From: JAZQHR01 sp045540815
Lineage (GTDB): Bacteria; Bacillota; Clostridia; UMGS1810
Assembly (NCBI GenBank): GCA_045540815.1
Contig: JAZQHY010000042.1
Span: 1-5,802 of the forward strand
DNA: 5,802 bases
Direction of reading: 5' to 3'
Below are positions 1 through 5,802 of this stretch, piece after piece. A model generated the notes under the pieces. The model did not search any database. It was not told where the DNA came from and saw nothing but the letters and a program-made list of their open reading frames with translations. The first letter of the stretch is position 1. Each line of letters starts with the position of its first letter. A program made the position numbers and the translations under genes.

Positions 1-62
1 ATCTTTTGAGATAACTTTTTTAATTTTACGTTAAAAATTTTATTTTGAATAAGTATAAAATA

Positions 63-91
63 TTGACTTTACAATACATTATTTGTATAAT
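63..91 (+). promoter_or_regulatory. Sigma-A promoter of ddh
   Basis: A -35 box TTGACT (63-68, five of six consensus bases) lies exactly 17 bases before a perfect -10 box TATAAT (86-91). Transcription should begin near 98, giving a leader of only about 30 bases, too short for a lysine riboswitch or T-box. This placement also argues against translation starting at the upstream in-frame TTG at 97. The call rests on sequence match alone. Confidence 0.88.
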
Positions 92-115
92 AAAGTTTGG
101 AAAAACTAACTGGCG

Positions 116-124
116 AAAAGAGGA
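116..124 (+). promoter_or_regulatory. Ribosome binding site of ddh
   Basis: AAAAGAGGA lies five bases before the ATG at 130. It fixes the start of ddh at that ATG rather than at the in-frame TTG at 97, which has no such site and sits at about the predicted transcription start. Confidence 0.8.
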
Positions 125-129
125 TTTAT

Positions 130-1113
130 ATGAATATAAAAATTGGAATAGTTGGGTATGGAAATCTTGGCAGAGGTGTTGAAAGTGCAATACTTCAAAA
201 TAAAGATATGTCACTATACGGTGTTTTTACAAGAAGAAATCCAGCTGACCTTAAAACTCTTACAGGAGCAGATGTATATTCGCTTGATGATATATTAAAT
301 CATAAAGATAAAGTTGATGTGCTTGTAATATGCGGTGGAAGCGCAACCGATTTACCTGTACAGACTCCTGAACTTGCGAAAAATTTTAATGTAATAGATA
401 GTTTTGATACACATGCTAAAATTCCTGAGCATTTCGAAAACGTTGATGCTAAAGCAAAAAAATCAGGTAAAACGGCTATGATTTCAGTTGGATGGGACCC
501 TGGTATGTTTTCACTTAACAGACTTTATAGCGAAGTAGTACTTCCTGACGGAAAGGACTATACTTTCTGGGGTAAGGGTGTAAGTCAGGGGCATTCAGAT
601 GCTATCAGAAGAATTGAAGGTGTTGTAGATGCAAGACAGTATACTATACCCGTTGATGAAGCACTTGATGCTGTAAGAAGCGGTGCAAACCCTGAGCTTA
701 CTACACGTCAAAAACACATAAGAGAATGTTTTGTTGTTGCAGATGAAGGCGCTGACAAAGCAAAAATTGAAAATGAAATTAAAACAATGCCAAACTATTT
801 TGCTGATTATGATACCACAGTGCATTTTATTTCTTTGGAAGAATTAAAACGTGACCACAGCGGTATTCCTCATGGTGGATTTGTAATAAGAAGCGGTAAG
901 ACAGGCTTGAATGGTGAACACAATCACATTATTGAATATAGCTTAAAGCTTGATTCTAACCCAGAGTTTACATCGTCTGTTCTTGTTGCATATGCTCGTG
1001 CTGTATATAAGATGAATTCAGAGGGAATGTACGGCTGTAAAACAGTTTTTGATGTAGCTCCTGCATATCTTTCACCAAATTCGGGTGAAGATTTAAGAAA
1101 GAGATTGTTATAA
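130..1113 (+). CDS. ddh: meso-diaminopimelate D-dehydrogenase
   Basis: This cytosolic enzyme reductively aminates L-2-amino-6-oxopimelate (tetrahydrodipicolinate) with ammonia and NADPH, giving meso-diaminopimelate in one step for lysine and peptidoglycan. The 327-residue protein is close to the family length (about 320-326) and matches the Corynebacterium glutamicum enzyme, as I recall it, along its whole length. The N-terminal Rossmann fold carries GYGNLGRG (9-16), and the FTRR stretch (33-36) is the expected site for the NADPH phosphate. Asp93 (in DSFDTH) and Asp123 (in GWDPGM) align with the substrate-binding Asp90 and Asp120 of that enzyme. Further matches are FWG, SQGHSDAIRRI, CFVVAD, TMPNYF and PHGG. 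The ATG at 130 is chosen for its ribosome binding site and because it gives the usual N-terminus. The gene has its own promoter and terminator. I see no frameshift or missing key residue. Confidence 0.97.
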   Translation: MNIKIGIVGYGNLGRGVESAILQNKDMSLYGVFTRRNPADLKTLTGADVYSLDDILNHKDKVDVLVICGGSATDLPVQTPELAKNFNVIDSFDTHAKIPEHFENVDAKAKKSGKTAMISVGWDPGMFSLNRLYSEVVLPDGKDYTFWGKGVSQGHSDAIRRIEGVVDARQYTIPVDEALDAVRSGANPELTTRQKHIRECFVVADEGADKAKIENEIKTMPNYFADYDTTVHFISLEELKRDHSGIPHGGFVIRSGKTGLNGEHNHIIEYSLKLDSNPEFTSSVLVAYARAVYKMNSEGMYGCKTVFDVAPAYLSPNSGEDLRKRLL

Positions 1114-1120
1114 AATTTTA

Positions 1121-1156
1121 AAAAAATCCACTCGCTATATGAGTGGATATTTTTTT
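1121..1156 (+). terminator. Rho-independent terminator after ddh
   Basis: A perfect 8-bp stem, ATCCACTC (1126-1133) and GAGTGGAT (1141-1148), encloses a 7-base loop. It is preceded by an A-run and followed by a T-rich tract with six T at 1151-1156. The A and T runs can extend the hairpin past one mismatch. It begins eight bases after the ddh stop codon and separates ddh from the hprK operon. The flanking A-tract would also allow function in the reverse direction, but no gene converges on it here. Confidence 0.93.
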
Positions 1157-1188
1157 ACAAATAAAATCCAAAAAATTTTATAAAAGTC

Positions 1189-1217
1189 TTTAATTTTTCC
1201 TGAAAAAGTAGTATAAT
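1189..1217 (+). promoter_or_regulatory. Probable promoter of the hprK operon
   Basis: A perfect TATAAT -10 box (1212-1217) lies after the ddh terminator and 34 bases before the hprK ATG. At the ideal 17-base spacing the -35 position reads TTTAAT (1189-1194), only three of six consensus bases, and no extended -10 TG is present. The promoter may therefore be weak or need help. Transcription would start near 1224, which excludes the upstream in-frame ATG at 1228 for any mRNA with a normal leader. Confidence 0.65.
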
Positions 1218-1238
1218 AAATTTAAGTATGTCATTTTT

Positions 1239-1246
1239 GAGGAGGT
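1239..1246 (+). promoter_or_regulatory. Ribosome binding site of hprK
   Basis: GAGGAGGT is a near-perfect complement to the 16S rRNA 3' end and lies five bases before the ATG at 1252. It decides the hprK start. The ATG at 1228 is upstream of this site, and the ATG at 1247 touches it and is out of frame. Confidence 0.88.
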
Positions 1247-1251
1247 ATGCT

Positions 1252-2199
1252 ATGAAAAAGCATAACTTTAGTGTAAATCTAAGTGAAATAATAAAGGAAT
1301 TTCATTTGAATGTTTTAAATGAGATTGAAGATTATGAAAAAATTAAAGTTGTAAATAATGAAATAAACAGACCAAGTCTGCAAATTGCAGGTTTTTTTGA
1401 TTATTTTGATAATACAAGACTTCAGATAATAGGTATGGTTGAAACAACATACCTGCAGAGAATGACACCAGAAAAACGCAGTGAAGCACTTGAAGCGCTT
1501 TTTGAGAGGAAAATACCTGCTATTATAGTATCTCGTGGTATTACTCCTTCTGCAGAGCTTGTTGAGCTTGCTACAAAGTATAACACGCCTGTACTGCAGA
1601 CAAACGAGTCTACATCGAGATTTGTCAGTGGTCTTATAGCGTATCTTAATCTAATGCTTGCTGAACGTGTAACTATGCACGGTGTTCTGGTAGAAGTATA
1701 TGGTGAAGGAATATTAATTCTTGGTGATAGCGGCGTAGGAAAGAGTGAAACAGCTATCGAGCTTGTTAAACGCGGTCACAGACTTGTTGCTGATGATGCT
1801 GTTGAGGTTAAAAAAGCATCGAATAAGGCGCTTGTTGGTAGCGCACCTGCTATTATAAGACATTTTATAGAGCTTCGCGGTATAGGAATTGTTGATGTAA
1901 AACGTATATTTGGTATGGGTGCTGTAAAAGATACAGAAAAGGTAGATATGGTTATTCATTTAGAGCCTTGGGAGGAACATAAACAGTATGACCGTCTTGG
2001 TATAACTACCGAATACGAGGAAATATTAGGAATAGATGTTCCTACGCTTACCATTCCGGTTAAGCCGGGCCGAAATCTTGCAATGATTGTTGAGGTTGCT
2101 GCTATGAATAACCGTCAAAAAAGAATGGGATATAATGCAGCAGAAGCGCTCAACAACAGACTAATGGACGAAATGGAAAACGGGGGAAGCGAAATTTGA
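1252..2199 (+). CDS. hprK: HPr kinase/phosphorylase
   Basis: This bifunctional enzyme phosphorylates HPr (and Crh where present) on Ser46 when glycolytic intermediates are high and removes the phosphate when phosphate is high. Seryl-phosphorylated HPr is the corepressor of CcpA in Firmicutes catabolite repression. The 315 residues fit the family (about 310). An N-terminal domain (about 1-130) precedes the kinase domain. Key elements are His143 in TMHGVLVEV, the Walker A loop GDSGVGKS (158-165, Lys164), the DD pair (181-182), RGIGIVDV, KPGRN, and the C-terminal family signature around 279-293 (VEVAA, NNRQKRMG), which the phosphorylase activity needs. The strong ribosome binding site sets the start at the second in-frame ATG. 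It is the first gene of the operon, and its stop codon overlaps the next start. All motifs expected for both activities are present. Confidence 0.97.
   Translation: MKKHNFSVNLSEIIKEFHLNVLNEIEDYEKIKVVNNEINRPSLQIAGFFDYFDNTRLQIIGMVETTYLQRMTPEKRSEALEALFERKIPAIIVSRGITPSAELVELATKYNTPVLQTNESTSRFVSGLIAYLNLMLAERVTMHGVLVEVYGEGILILGDSGVGKSETAIELVKRGHRLVADDAVEVKKASNKALVGSAPAIIRHFIELRGIGIVDVKRIFGMGAVKDTEKVDMVIHLEPWEEHKQYDRLGITTEYEEILGIDVPTLTIPVKPGRNLAMIVEVAAMNNRQKRMGYNAAEALNNRLMDEMENGGSEI
2182..2189 (+). promoter_or_regulatory. Ribosome binding site inside hprK for the PHP gene
   Basis: GGGGGAAG, within the last codons of hprK, ends six bases before the TTG start at 2196. It can pair with the CCUCC anti-Shine-Dalgarno core using one G-U pair. 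Together with the overlapping stop and start it suggests translational coupling of the PHP gene to hprK. Confidence 0.65.
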
Positions 2200-2927
2200 A
2201 TATAAAGACAGATTTGCATTGCCACACGCTTGTCAGTACACATGCATACAGCACCATACAGGAGTATGTAGATAAAGCGAATAAGTTAGGGCTTGAAATG
2301 ATTGCGATTACCGACCACGGGTATGGAATAGAAGATTCTCCGCATAGATGGCATTTTAGTGAAATGCATTCAATTGTGCCAAATATTATCGATGATGTAT
2401 ATGTTCTTCATGGCGTTGAAGCAAATATTATGTCGCACGATGGCAAGATTGATATTAGCGAAAAAATTTTAAAATCACTTAACTGGGTTATAGCGAGTTA
2501 TCATATCCATTGTATTGAGCCTGCATCTTTGGAAGAACACACAAACGCATATCTTAACATTATGGAAAATAAATATGTTGATGTTATTGGACATAGTGGG
2601 TCAACAGATTATGTTTTTGATTATGAAAAAGTCATTAAAAAGGCCGCTGAATATAATAAGATTATAGAAATTAACGAAAAAACTTTTTCGACTCGAAAAG
2701 AAAGTATTGAGAATTGCGTTAAAATAGCAAAGTTATGTAAAAAATATGGTGTGAAGATAACAGTTGATTCGGATTCGCATTTTACATCGAGTCTGGGATA
2801 TTATCCTAATTCTTTAAAAATGCTAGATGAAATAAAGTTTCCGGAAGAGTTGATTGTAAATTTAAATGCTAATCGTGTTATAGAATATATAAATCAAAGA
2901 AAAGATAGAAGAAAGCTAAACATCTAA
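2196..2927 (+). CDS. PHP-domain phosphatase, YcdX-like
   Basis: This is a 243-residue polymerase-and-histidinol-phosphatase (PHP) fold hydrolase, expected to be a cytosolic trinuclear-metal phosphatase. It closely resembles Escherichia coli YcdX in size and motif spacing. All nine expected metal ligands can be placed: His8, His10 (DLHCHT), His16, His41 (ITDHGYG), Glu75 (HGVEAN), His103 (ASYHIH), His133 (IGHSGS), and Asp193 and His195 (DSDSHF). The domain fills the whole protein, so this is not a piece of a DNA polymerase. TTG is used as start: it overlaps the hprK stop (TTGA), has a G-rich ribosome site, and gives the usual N-terminus directly before the first metal motif. The physiological substrate is unknown. 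Histidinol phosphatase is an alternative, but no histidine genes are nearby and the length and motif style favour YcdX. Confidence 0.9.
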   Translation: MNIKTDLHCHTLVSTHAYSTIQEYVDKANKLGLEMIAITDHGYGIEDSPHRWHFSEMHSIVPNIIDDVYVLHGVEANIMSHDGKIDISEKILKSLNWVIASYHIHCIEPASLEEHTNAYLNIMENKYVDVIGHSGSTDYVFDYEKVIKKAAEYNKIIEINEKTFSTRKESIENCVKIAKLCKKYGVKITVDSDSHFTSSLGYYPNSLKMLDEIKFPEELIVNLNANRVIEYINQRKDRRKLNI

Positions 2928-2947
2928 TAAAAACAAGGAGATTTGAT

Positions 2948-3892
2948 ATGTATATTGGAGTGGATTTAGGCGGAACAGCAATTAAGATTGGTATAGTTGA
3001 TGAAGAGGGAAACATTGTTGTAAAAGGCAGTGTTCCAACAAGGGCTAAAGAAGGCTACGAGGCTATTGTAAAAGATATGTCTGAGCTTATTTGCACTCTC
3101 CTTACAGATAGCAATATAACAATAAATGAAATAAAATCTATAGGTATAGGTGCACCGGGAGCTGTTGACAATAAAAACGGTATTGTAAAGCACTTGGAAA
3201 ATATTCCTATGAGGAATGCACCTGTTCGTAATGAAATGAACAAGTATTTTGATGTACCTGTTTATATAGATAATGACGCAAATTGCGCTGCGCTAGGTGA
3301 ATTTTATGCGTTAGACGATAAAGAAATTCAATGCTTTGTTGCTATCACTTTAGGAACAGGCGTGGGAAGCGGCATTATTATTAACAAAAAAATATATACC
3401 GGTTTTAATGGGGTTGCAGGCGAATTTGGTCACACATCGATTGATAAAAATGGAATAGAATGCAAATGCGGTAGAAAAGGTTGTTGGGAAAATTATGCAT
3501 CAGCTACTGGCCTTATCAGGGAAAGCGAAAAAAGTGCAAGCGAGCATCCTGATTCACTTCTAGCTAAATTTATTTCTGCTAACGGAGGAAAATCAAATGG
3601 AAAAATACCGTTTGATGCAGCTAAATCGGGTGATAAAACAGGTGTGAAAGTTGTAAATGATTATATCGAAAACATTTCTATTGGACTTGTTAATGTTATT
3701 AATATTCTTCGTCCGGAAATAATTGTTATAGGCGGTGGAATATCATATGAAGGAGAATATATTTTACAACCGATTAAAGACTATGTTTATGATCAGGTAT
3801 ATGCGAAGGAATGTACTGAAAAAACAGACATTCGTATAGCAAAACTCAGAAATGATGCGGGTATTATTGGAGCAGCTTTTCTTGGTAAATAA
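2948..3892 (+). CDS. glcK: ROK-family glucokinase
   Basis: This is a probable ATP-dependent glucokinase making glucose 6-phosphate from free cytosolic glucose, for example from maltodextrin or disaccharide breakdown. The 314-residue protein starts directly with the phosphate-binding motif DLGGTAIKIGIVD (6-18) and has no N-terminal helix-turn-helix, so it is a kinase rather than a ROK repressor. Asp110 in IDNDAN is the predicted catalytic base. Glu159 and His162 (GEFGHTSI) and Glu181 (GCWENYAS) are the expected sugar contacts. His162 with Cys172, Cys174 and Cys179 (CKCGRKGC) forms the structural zinc site of the family. The adenosine-side IGGGIS motif is near the C-terminus. AAGGAG (2935-2940) precedes the ATG at good spacing, 20 bases after the PHP gene. 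Glucose is the likeliest substrate, but other hexoses or N-acetylhexosamines cannot be excluded from sequence. Confidence 0.88.
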   Translation: MYIGVDLGGTAIKIGIVDEEGNIVVKGSVPTRAKEGYEAIVKDMSELICTLLTDSNITINEIKSIGIGAPGAVDNKNGIVKHLENIPMRNAPVRNEMNKYFDVPVYIDNDANCAALGEFYALDDKEIQCFVAITLGTGVGSGIIINKKIYTGFNGVAGEFGHTSIDKNGIECKCGRKGCWENYASATGLIRESEKSASEHPDSLLAKFISANGGKSNGKIPFDAAKSGDKTGVKVVNDYIENISIGLVNVINILRPEIIVIGGGISYEGEYILQPIKDYVYDQVYAKECTEKTDIRIAKLRNDAGIIGAAFLGK

Positions 3893-3897
3893 TATAT

Positions 3898-3903
3898 GGG
3901 GGT
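3898..3903 (+). promoter_or_regulatory. Ribosome binding site of murB
   Basis: GGGGGT ends seven bases before the TTG start at 3911. A second purine patch, AAGG (3906-3909), is too close to the start to serve. The site supports the TTG start, since no in-frame ATG with a binding site lies near it. Confidence 0.6.
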
Positions 3904-3910
3904 ATAAGGT

Positions 3911-4807
3911 TTGGATATTAATAAATGCCTATGTGAATTTATTGCAAGCGAATTAATTTTGATAAATGAACCTATGAAAAATCACACATCATTTAAAATT
4001 GGTGGCAAGGCAGATTATCTTGTTTTGCCAAACACTAACGAGCAAATACTGAATATACGGAATTTTTGTGTTGAAAATGATGTGCCATTGTACGTGATTG
4101 GTAATGGCTCAAATCTCCTTATAAGCGATAACGGACTTCGTGGAGTTGTAATGAAATTAAGTAAAAATTTTTCTGACTGCACCATTGATAACAATATTAT
4201 TACAGCGCAATCGGGTATATTATTATCGAAACTTGCGAATATTGCTATGAATAATTCTTTGACAGGTTTGGAATTTGCGTCAGGAATTCCGGGTTCGCTT
4301 GGAGGCGCGGTATATATGAATGCCGGTGCTTATGATGGTGAAATGAAAGATGTAGTTGTTTCCACGAAGTATATAGACAAAAATGGTACAATTTGTACAG
4401 TTTATGATGATGAGCATAAATTTTCATATAGGCACAGTACTTTTGGCGAAAATGATATTATTTTAGAATGTACTATGAAACTTAAACAGGGTGAAAAGGA
4501 AGATATTGGCGCCTATATGCGAGAGTTGAACTCCAGAAGAAAAGAAAAACAACCTCTAGAGTATCCTAGTGCAGGCAGTACATTTAAAAGACCTAATGGA
4601 TATTTCGCTGCAAAGCTCATTGATGATTGTGGACTTAGGGGGCATAAAATCGGCGGTGCAATGGTTTCTGAAAAGCATTGTGGTTTTGTCATCAATGCAG
4701 ATAATGCAACTTGCGATGATGTTCTTAAATTAATGGAACATATAAAAAATGTTGTTATGCAAAAATATGGGGTAGAACTTGAAGCTGAAGTTAGGTTTTT
4801 AGGCTGA
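3911..4807 (+). CDS. murB: UDP-N-acetylenolpyruvoylglucosamine reductase
   Basis: This FAD enzyme reduces UDP-GlcNAc-enolpyruvate with NADPH to UDP-N-acetylmuramic acid, the second committed step of cytosolic peptidoglycan precursor synthesis. The 298 residues fit the shorter, Firmicutes-type (type II) MurB. The FAD domain has NHTSFKIGG (24-32), GNGSNLLISD, and SGIPGSLGGAVYMNAGAY with the glycine-rich turn. Three catalytic positions are visible: Arg174 in YRHSTF, Ser223 in AGSTFKRP (the proton donor), and Glu293 in EAEVRFLG at the C-terminus. The GGAMVSEKHCGFVIN block is also typical. The TTG start is favoured because it gives a usual N-terminal lead of about 23 residues before NHTSF. The next in-frame Met (residue 22) would leave almost none. 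The gene lies 18 bases after the glucokinase and 37 before whiA, in the same probable transcript. Confidence 0.97.
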   Translation: MDINKCLCEFIASELILINEPMKNHTSFKIGGKADYLVLPNTNEQILNIRNFCVENDVPLYVIGNGSNLLISDNGLRGVVMKLSKNFSDCTIDNNIITAQSGILLSKLANIAMNNSLTGLEFASGIPGSLGGAVYMNAGAYDGEMKDVVVSTKYIDKNGTICTVYDDEHKFSYRHSTFGENDIILECTMKLKQGEKEDIGAYMRELNSRRKEKQPLEYPSAGSTFKRPNGYFAAKLIDDCGLRGHKIGGAMVSEKHCGFVINADNATCDDVLKLMEHIKNVVMQKYGVELEAEVRFLG

Positions 4808-4830
4808 TTATATAATTTAAATGATATATA

Positions 4831-4839
4831 GAGGGGGAG
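4831..4839 (+). promoter_or_regulatory. Ribosome binding site of whiA
   Basis: GAGGGGGAG ends five bases before the ATG at 4845. It favours that start over the in-frame ATG at 4821, which lies upstream of the site, and over the out-of-frame ATG at 4840, which abuts it. Confidence 0.75.
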
Positions 4840-4844
4840 ATGGT

Positions 4845-5777
4845 ATGTCATTTTCTTCTGATACAAAACTGGAGATTATAAAAAATGAAACAACTAAGAA
4901 ATGCTGTGCAACTGCAGAACTTCTAGCTATCGTGTGTTTTGGCGGAGCTGTAATAAAAAAAGAAACAGGTTATGTTTTGCAGATTAACACTGAAAATGCC
5001 AAAATAGCACGCAGAATTTACAATTTAATAAAATTTATATTTAATATAAATGCGAAGATAAATGTTTATAAAAAAACCATTAAAACTACTAGTTACTCTG
5101 TATTGGTTGATGACGATTTACATATAAAAGAAATTCTCAAAACTTTTAAGCTTCTAGACGAAGACGATTTGCTTGATAGTTTTTTAAGCTTTAAAATATA
5201 TGACGGAATTGTAGATAGAATTTGTTGTAAAAAATCATTTATCCGAGGCGCTTTTTTGATGAGTGGATCGCTTAGTAATCCTGAAAAAAATTATCATCTC
5301 GAATTCGTTACACATCGTTTTAACATAAGTAATGATTTTATAAAAATATTAAGTGATATGGACCTTGTTCCAAAGTCGATAGTAAGAAAATCAAATTATG
5401 TGTTGTATTTTAAAAGCAGCGAAATGATAAGTGATGTTTTAACGATTCTTGGCGCAGTTAACGCTGTGTGGGAGATACAAAATATTAAGATTGTAAAGGA
5501 AATTAGAAATAATTCAAATAGAGTGTACAATTTTGAAGATGCAAATATGAACAAAACAATTGATGCATCAACAAAGCAGCGTATGTGTATAGAAAAAATA
5601 AATGAAGCAGGCAAAATGGATGAATTGCCGCCGTTACTTAGAGAGATAGCGTTGTTAAGGCTCGAAAACAGTGAATGTTCACTTAAAGAACTTGGGGAAA
5701 TGCTTACTCCGCCAATTAGCAAATCCGGTGTAAATCATAGGCTTAGAAAATTGCAGGAATTTGCTGATAAACTATAA
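4845..5777 (+). CDS. whiA: DNA-binding protein WhiA
   Basis: WhiA is a DNA-binding protein conserved in Gram-positives. It is a sporulation transcription factor in Streptomyces and a nucleoid-associated protein affecting division and chromosome segregation in Bacillus subtilis. The 310 residues are close to the family size (about 315). The N-terminus MSFSSDTK is the typical family start, which with the ribosome site selects the ATG at 4845. The centre is a degenerate LAGLIDADG homing-endonuclease fold, visible as FIRGAFLMSGSLSNPEKNYH (132 onward). Here the catalytic acidic residue of true nucleases is replaced, as expected for WhiA. The C-terminal helix-turn-helix (about 278-304) holds SLKELGEML and the signature SKSGVNHRLRKL (292-303). 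It is complete and ends 25 bases before the window edge with no terminator seen. rapZ and yvcK, frequent upstream partners, are absent here. Confidence 0.97.
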   Translation: MSFSSDTKLEIIKNETTKKCCATAELLAIVCFGGAVIKKETGYVLQINTENAKIARRIYNLIKFIFNINAKINVYKKTIKTTSYSVLVDDDLHIKEILKTFKLLDEDDLLDSFLSFKIYDGIVDRICCKKSFIRGAFLMSGSLSNPEKNYHLEFVTHRFNISNDFIKILSDMDLVPKSIVRKSNYVLYFKSSEMISDVLTILGAVNAVWEIQNIKIVKEIRNNSNRVYNFEDANMNKTIDASTKQRMCIEKINEAGKMDELPPLLREIALLRLENSECSLKELGEMLTPPISKSGVNHRLRKLQEFADKL

Positions 5778-5802
5778 TAATATAGCATTTAAATAAAATA
5801 TA

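Noticed and set aside
1..62. AT-rich left edge, checked for the end of an upstream gene or a terminator
   Set aside because: No convincing hairpin, coding frame or repeat can be supported in these bases.
97..129. Upstream in-frame TTG that would extend Ddh by 11 residues
   Set aside because: It sits at about the predicted transcription start, has no ribosome binding site, and adds residues before the conserved family N-terminus.
1228..1251. Upstream in-frame ATG for hprK
   Set aside because: It lies only a few bases after the predicted transcription start and upstream of the strong GAGGAGGT site, which serves the ATG at 1252.
4811..4816. Perfect TATAAT between murB and whiA, a possible internal promoter
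   Set aside because: No acceptable -35 box is found at 16-18 bases upstream (the position reads AAGTTA), and such hexamers are frequent in AT-rich DNA. A weak promoter cannot be fully excluded.
4821..4844. Upstream in-frame ATG for whiA
   Set aside because: The ribosome binding site lies after it, and the conserved WhiA N-terminus begins at the ATG at 4845.
4513..4866. Minus-strand open frame of 117 codons opposite murB and the murB-whiA gap
   Set aside because: It is antisense to the well-supported catalytic C-terminal half of murB, its composition is typical of a shadow frame, and I see no recognisable domain.
5132..5310. Possible homing endonuclease or intein from the LAGLIDADG-like fold
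   Set aside because: The flanking N-terminal region and C-terminal helix-turn-helix are those of WhiA, and the family uses this fold without nuclease activity. No intron or intein boundary is seen.
5396..5722. Minus-strand open frame of 108 codons opposite the whiA C-terminal region
   Set aside because: It mirrors the conserved WhiA helix-turn-helix coding sequence. Its hydrophobic, Ser/Ile/Leu-rich product is what the reverse of an AT-rich gene gives.

Overview
The window is an AT-rich (about one third G+C, by eye) chromosomal segment of housekeeping genes, all on the + strand. The gene set, the Gram-positive-type promoters and Shine-Dalgarno sites, and the HprK, WhiA and meso-diaminopimelate dehydrogenase families together point to a low-G+C Firmicute. 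It is most likely a member of the Clostridia, possibly near the ruminococcal/oscillospiral groups, but the genus cannot be read from the sequence.

Layout. Bases 1-62 are AT-rich with no gene. A near-consensus sigma-A promoter (63-91) drives ddh (130-1113), a single-gene unit closed by a strong intrinsic terminator (1121-1156). A second, weaker promoter (about 1189-1217) then opens a tightly packed five-gene run: hprK (1252-2199), a PHP-domain phosphatase (2196-2927), a ROK-family glucokinase (2948-3892), murB (3911-4807) and whiA (4845-5777). The first pair overlaps, and the later gaps are 20, 18 and 37 bases. I see no terminator inside the run or in the 25 bases after whiA, so the operon may continue past the window.

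How the genes fit together. Ddh makes meso-diaminopimelate, the cross-linking amino acid of peptidoglycan and the lysine precursor. MurB makes UDP-N-acetylmuramic acid, the sugar that carries the peptide. HprK senses the glycolytic state and phosphorylates HPr for carbon catabolite control, and the ROK kinase feeds free glucose into glycolysis. WhiA is a DNA-binding protein tied to division and envelope homeostasis in Gram-positives. The run therefore links sugar-supply sensing with wall synthesis and cell-cycle control, a common theme of this clostridial neighbourhood.

Nothing here looks like a mobile element, CRISPR array, defence system or novel machine. The most notable point is an absence: murB is followed directly by whiA with only 37 bases between them, whereas in many Firmicutes rapZ (yvcJ) and often yvcK sit just upstream of whiA. 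Smaller points are the repeated GGGGG-type Shine-Dalgarno sites, two TTG start codons, and a stop/start overlap between hprK and the PHP gene.
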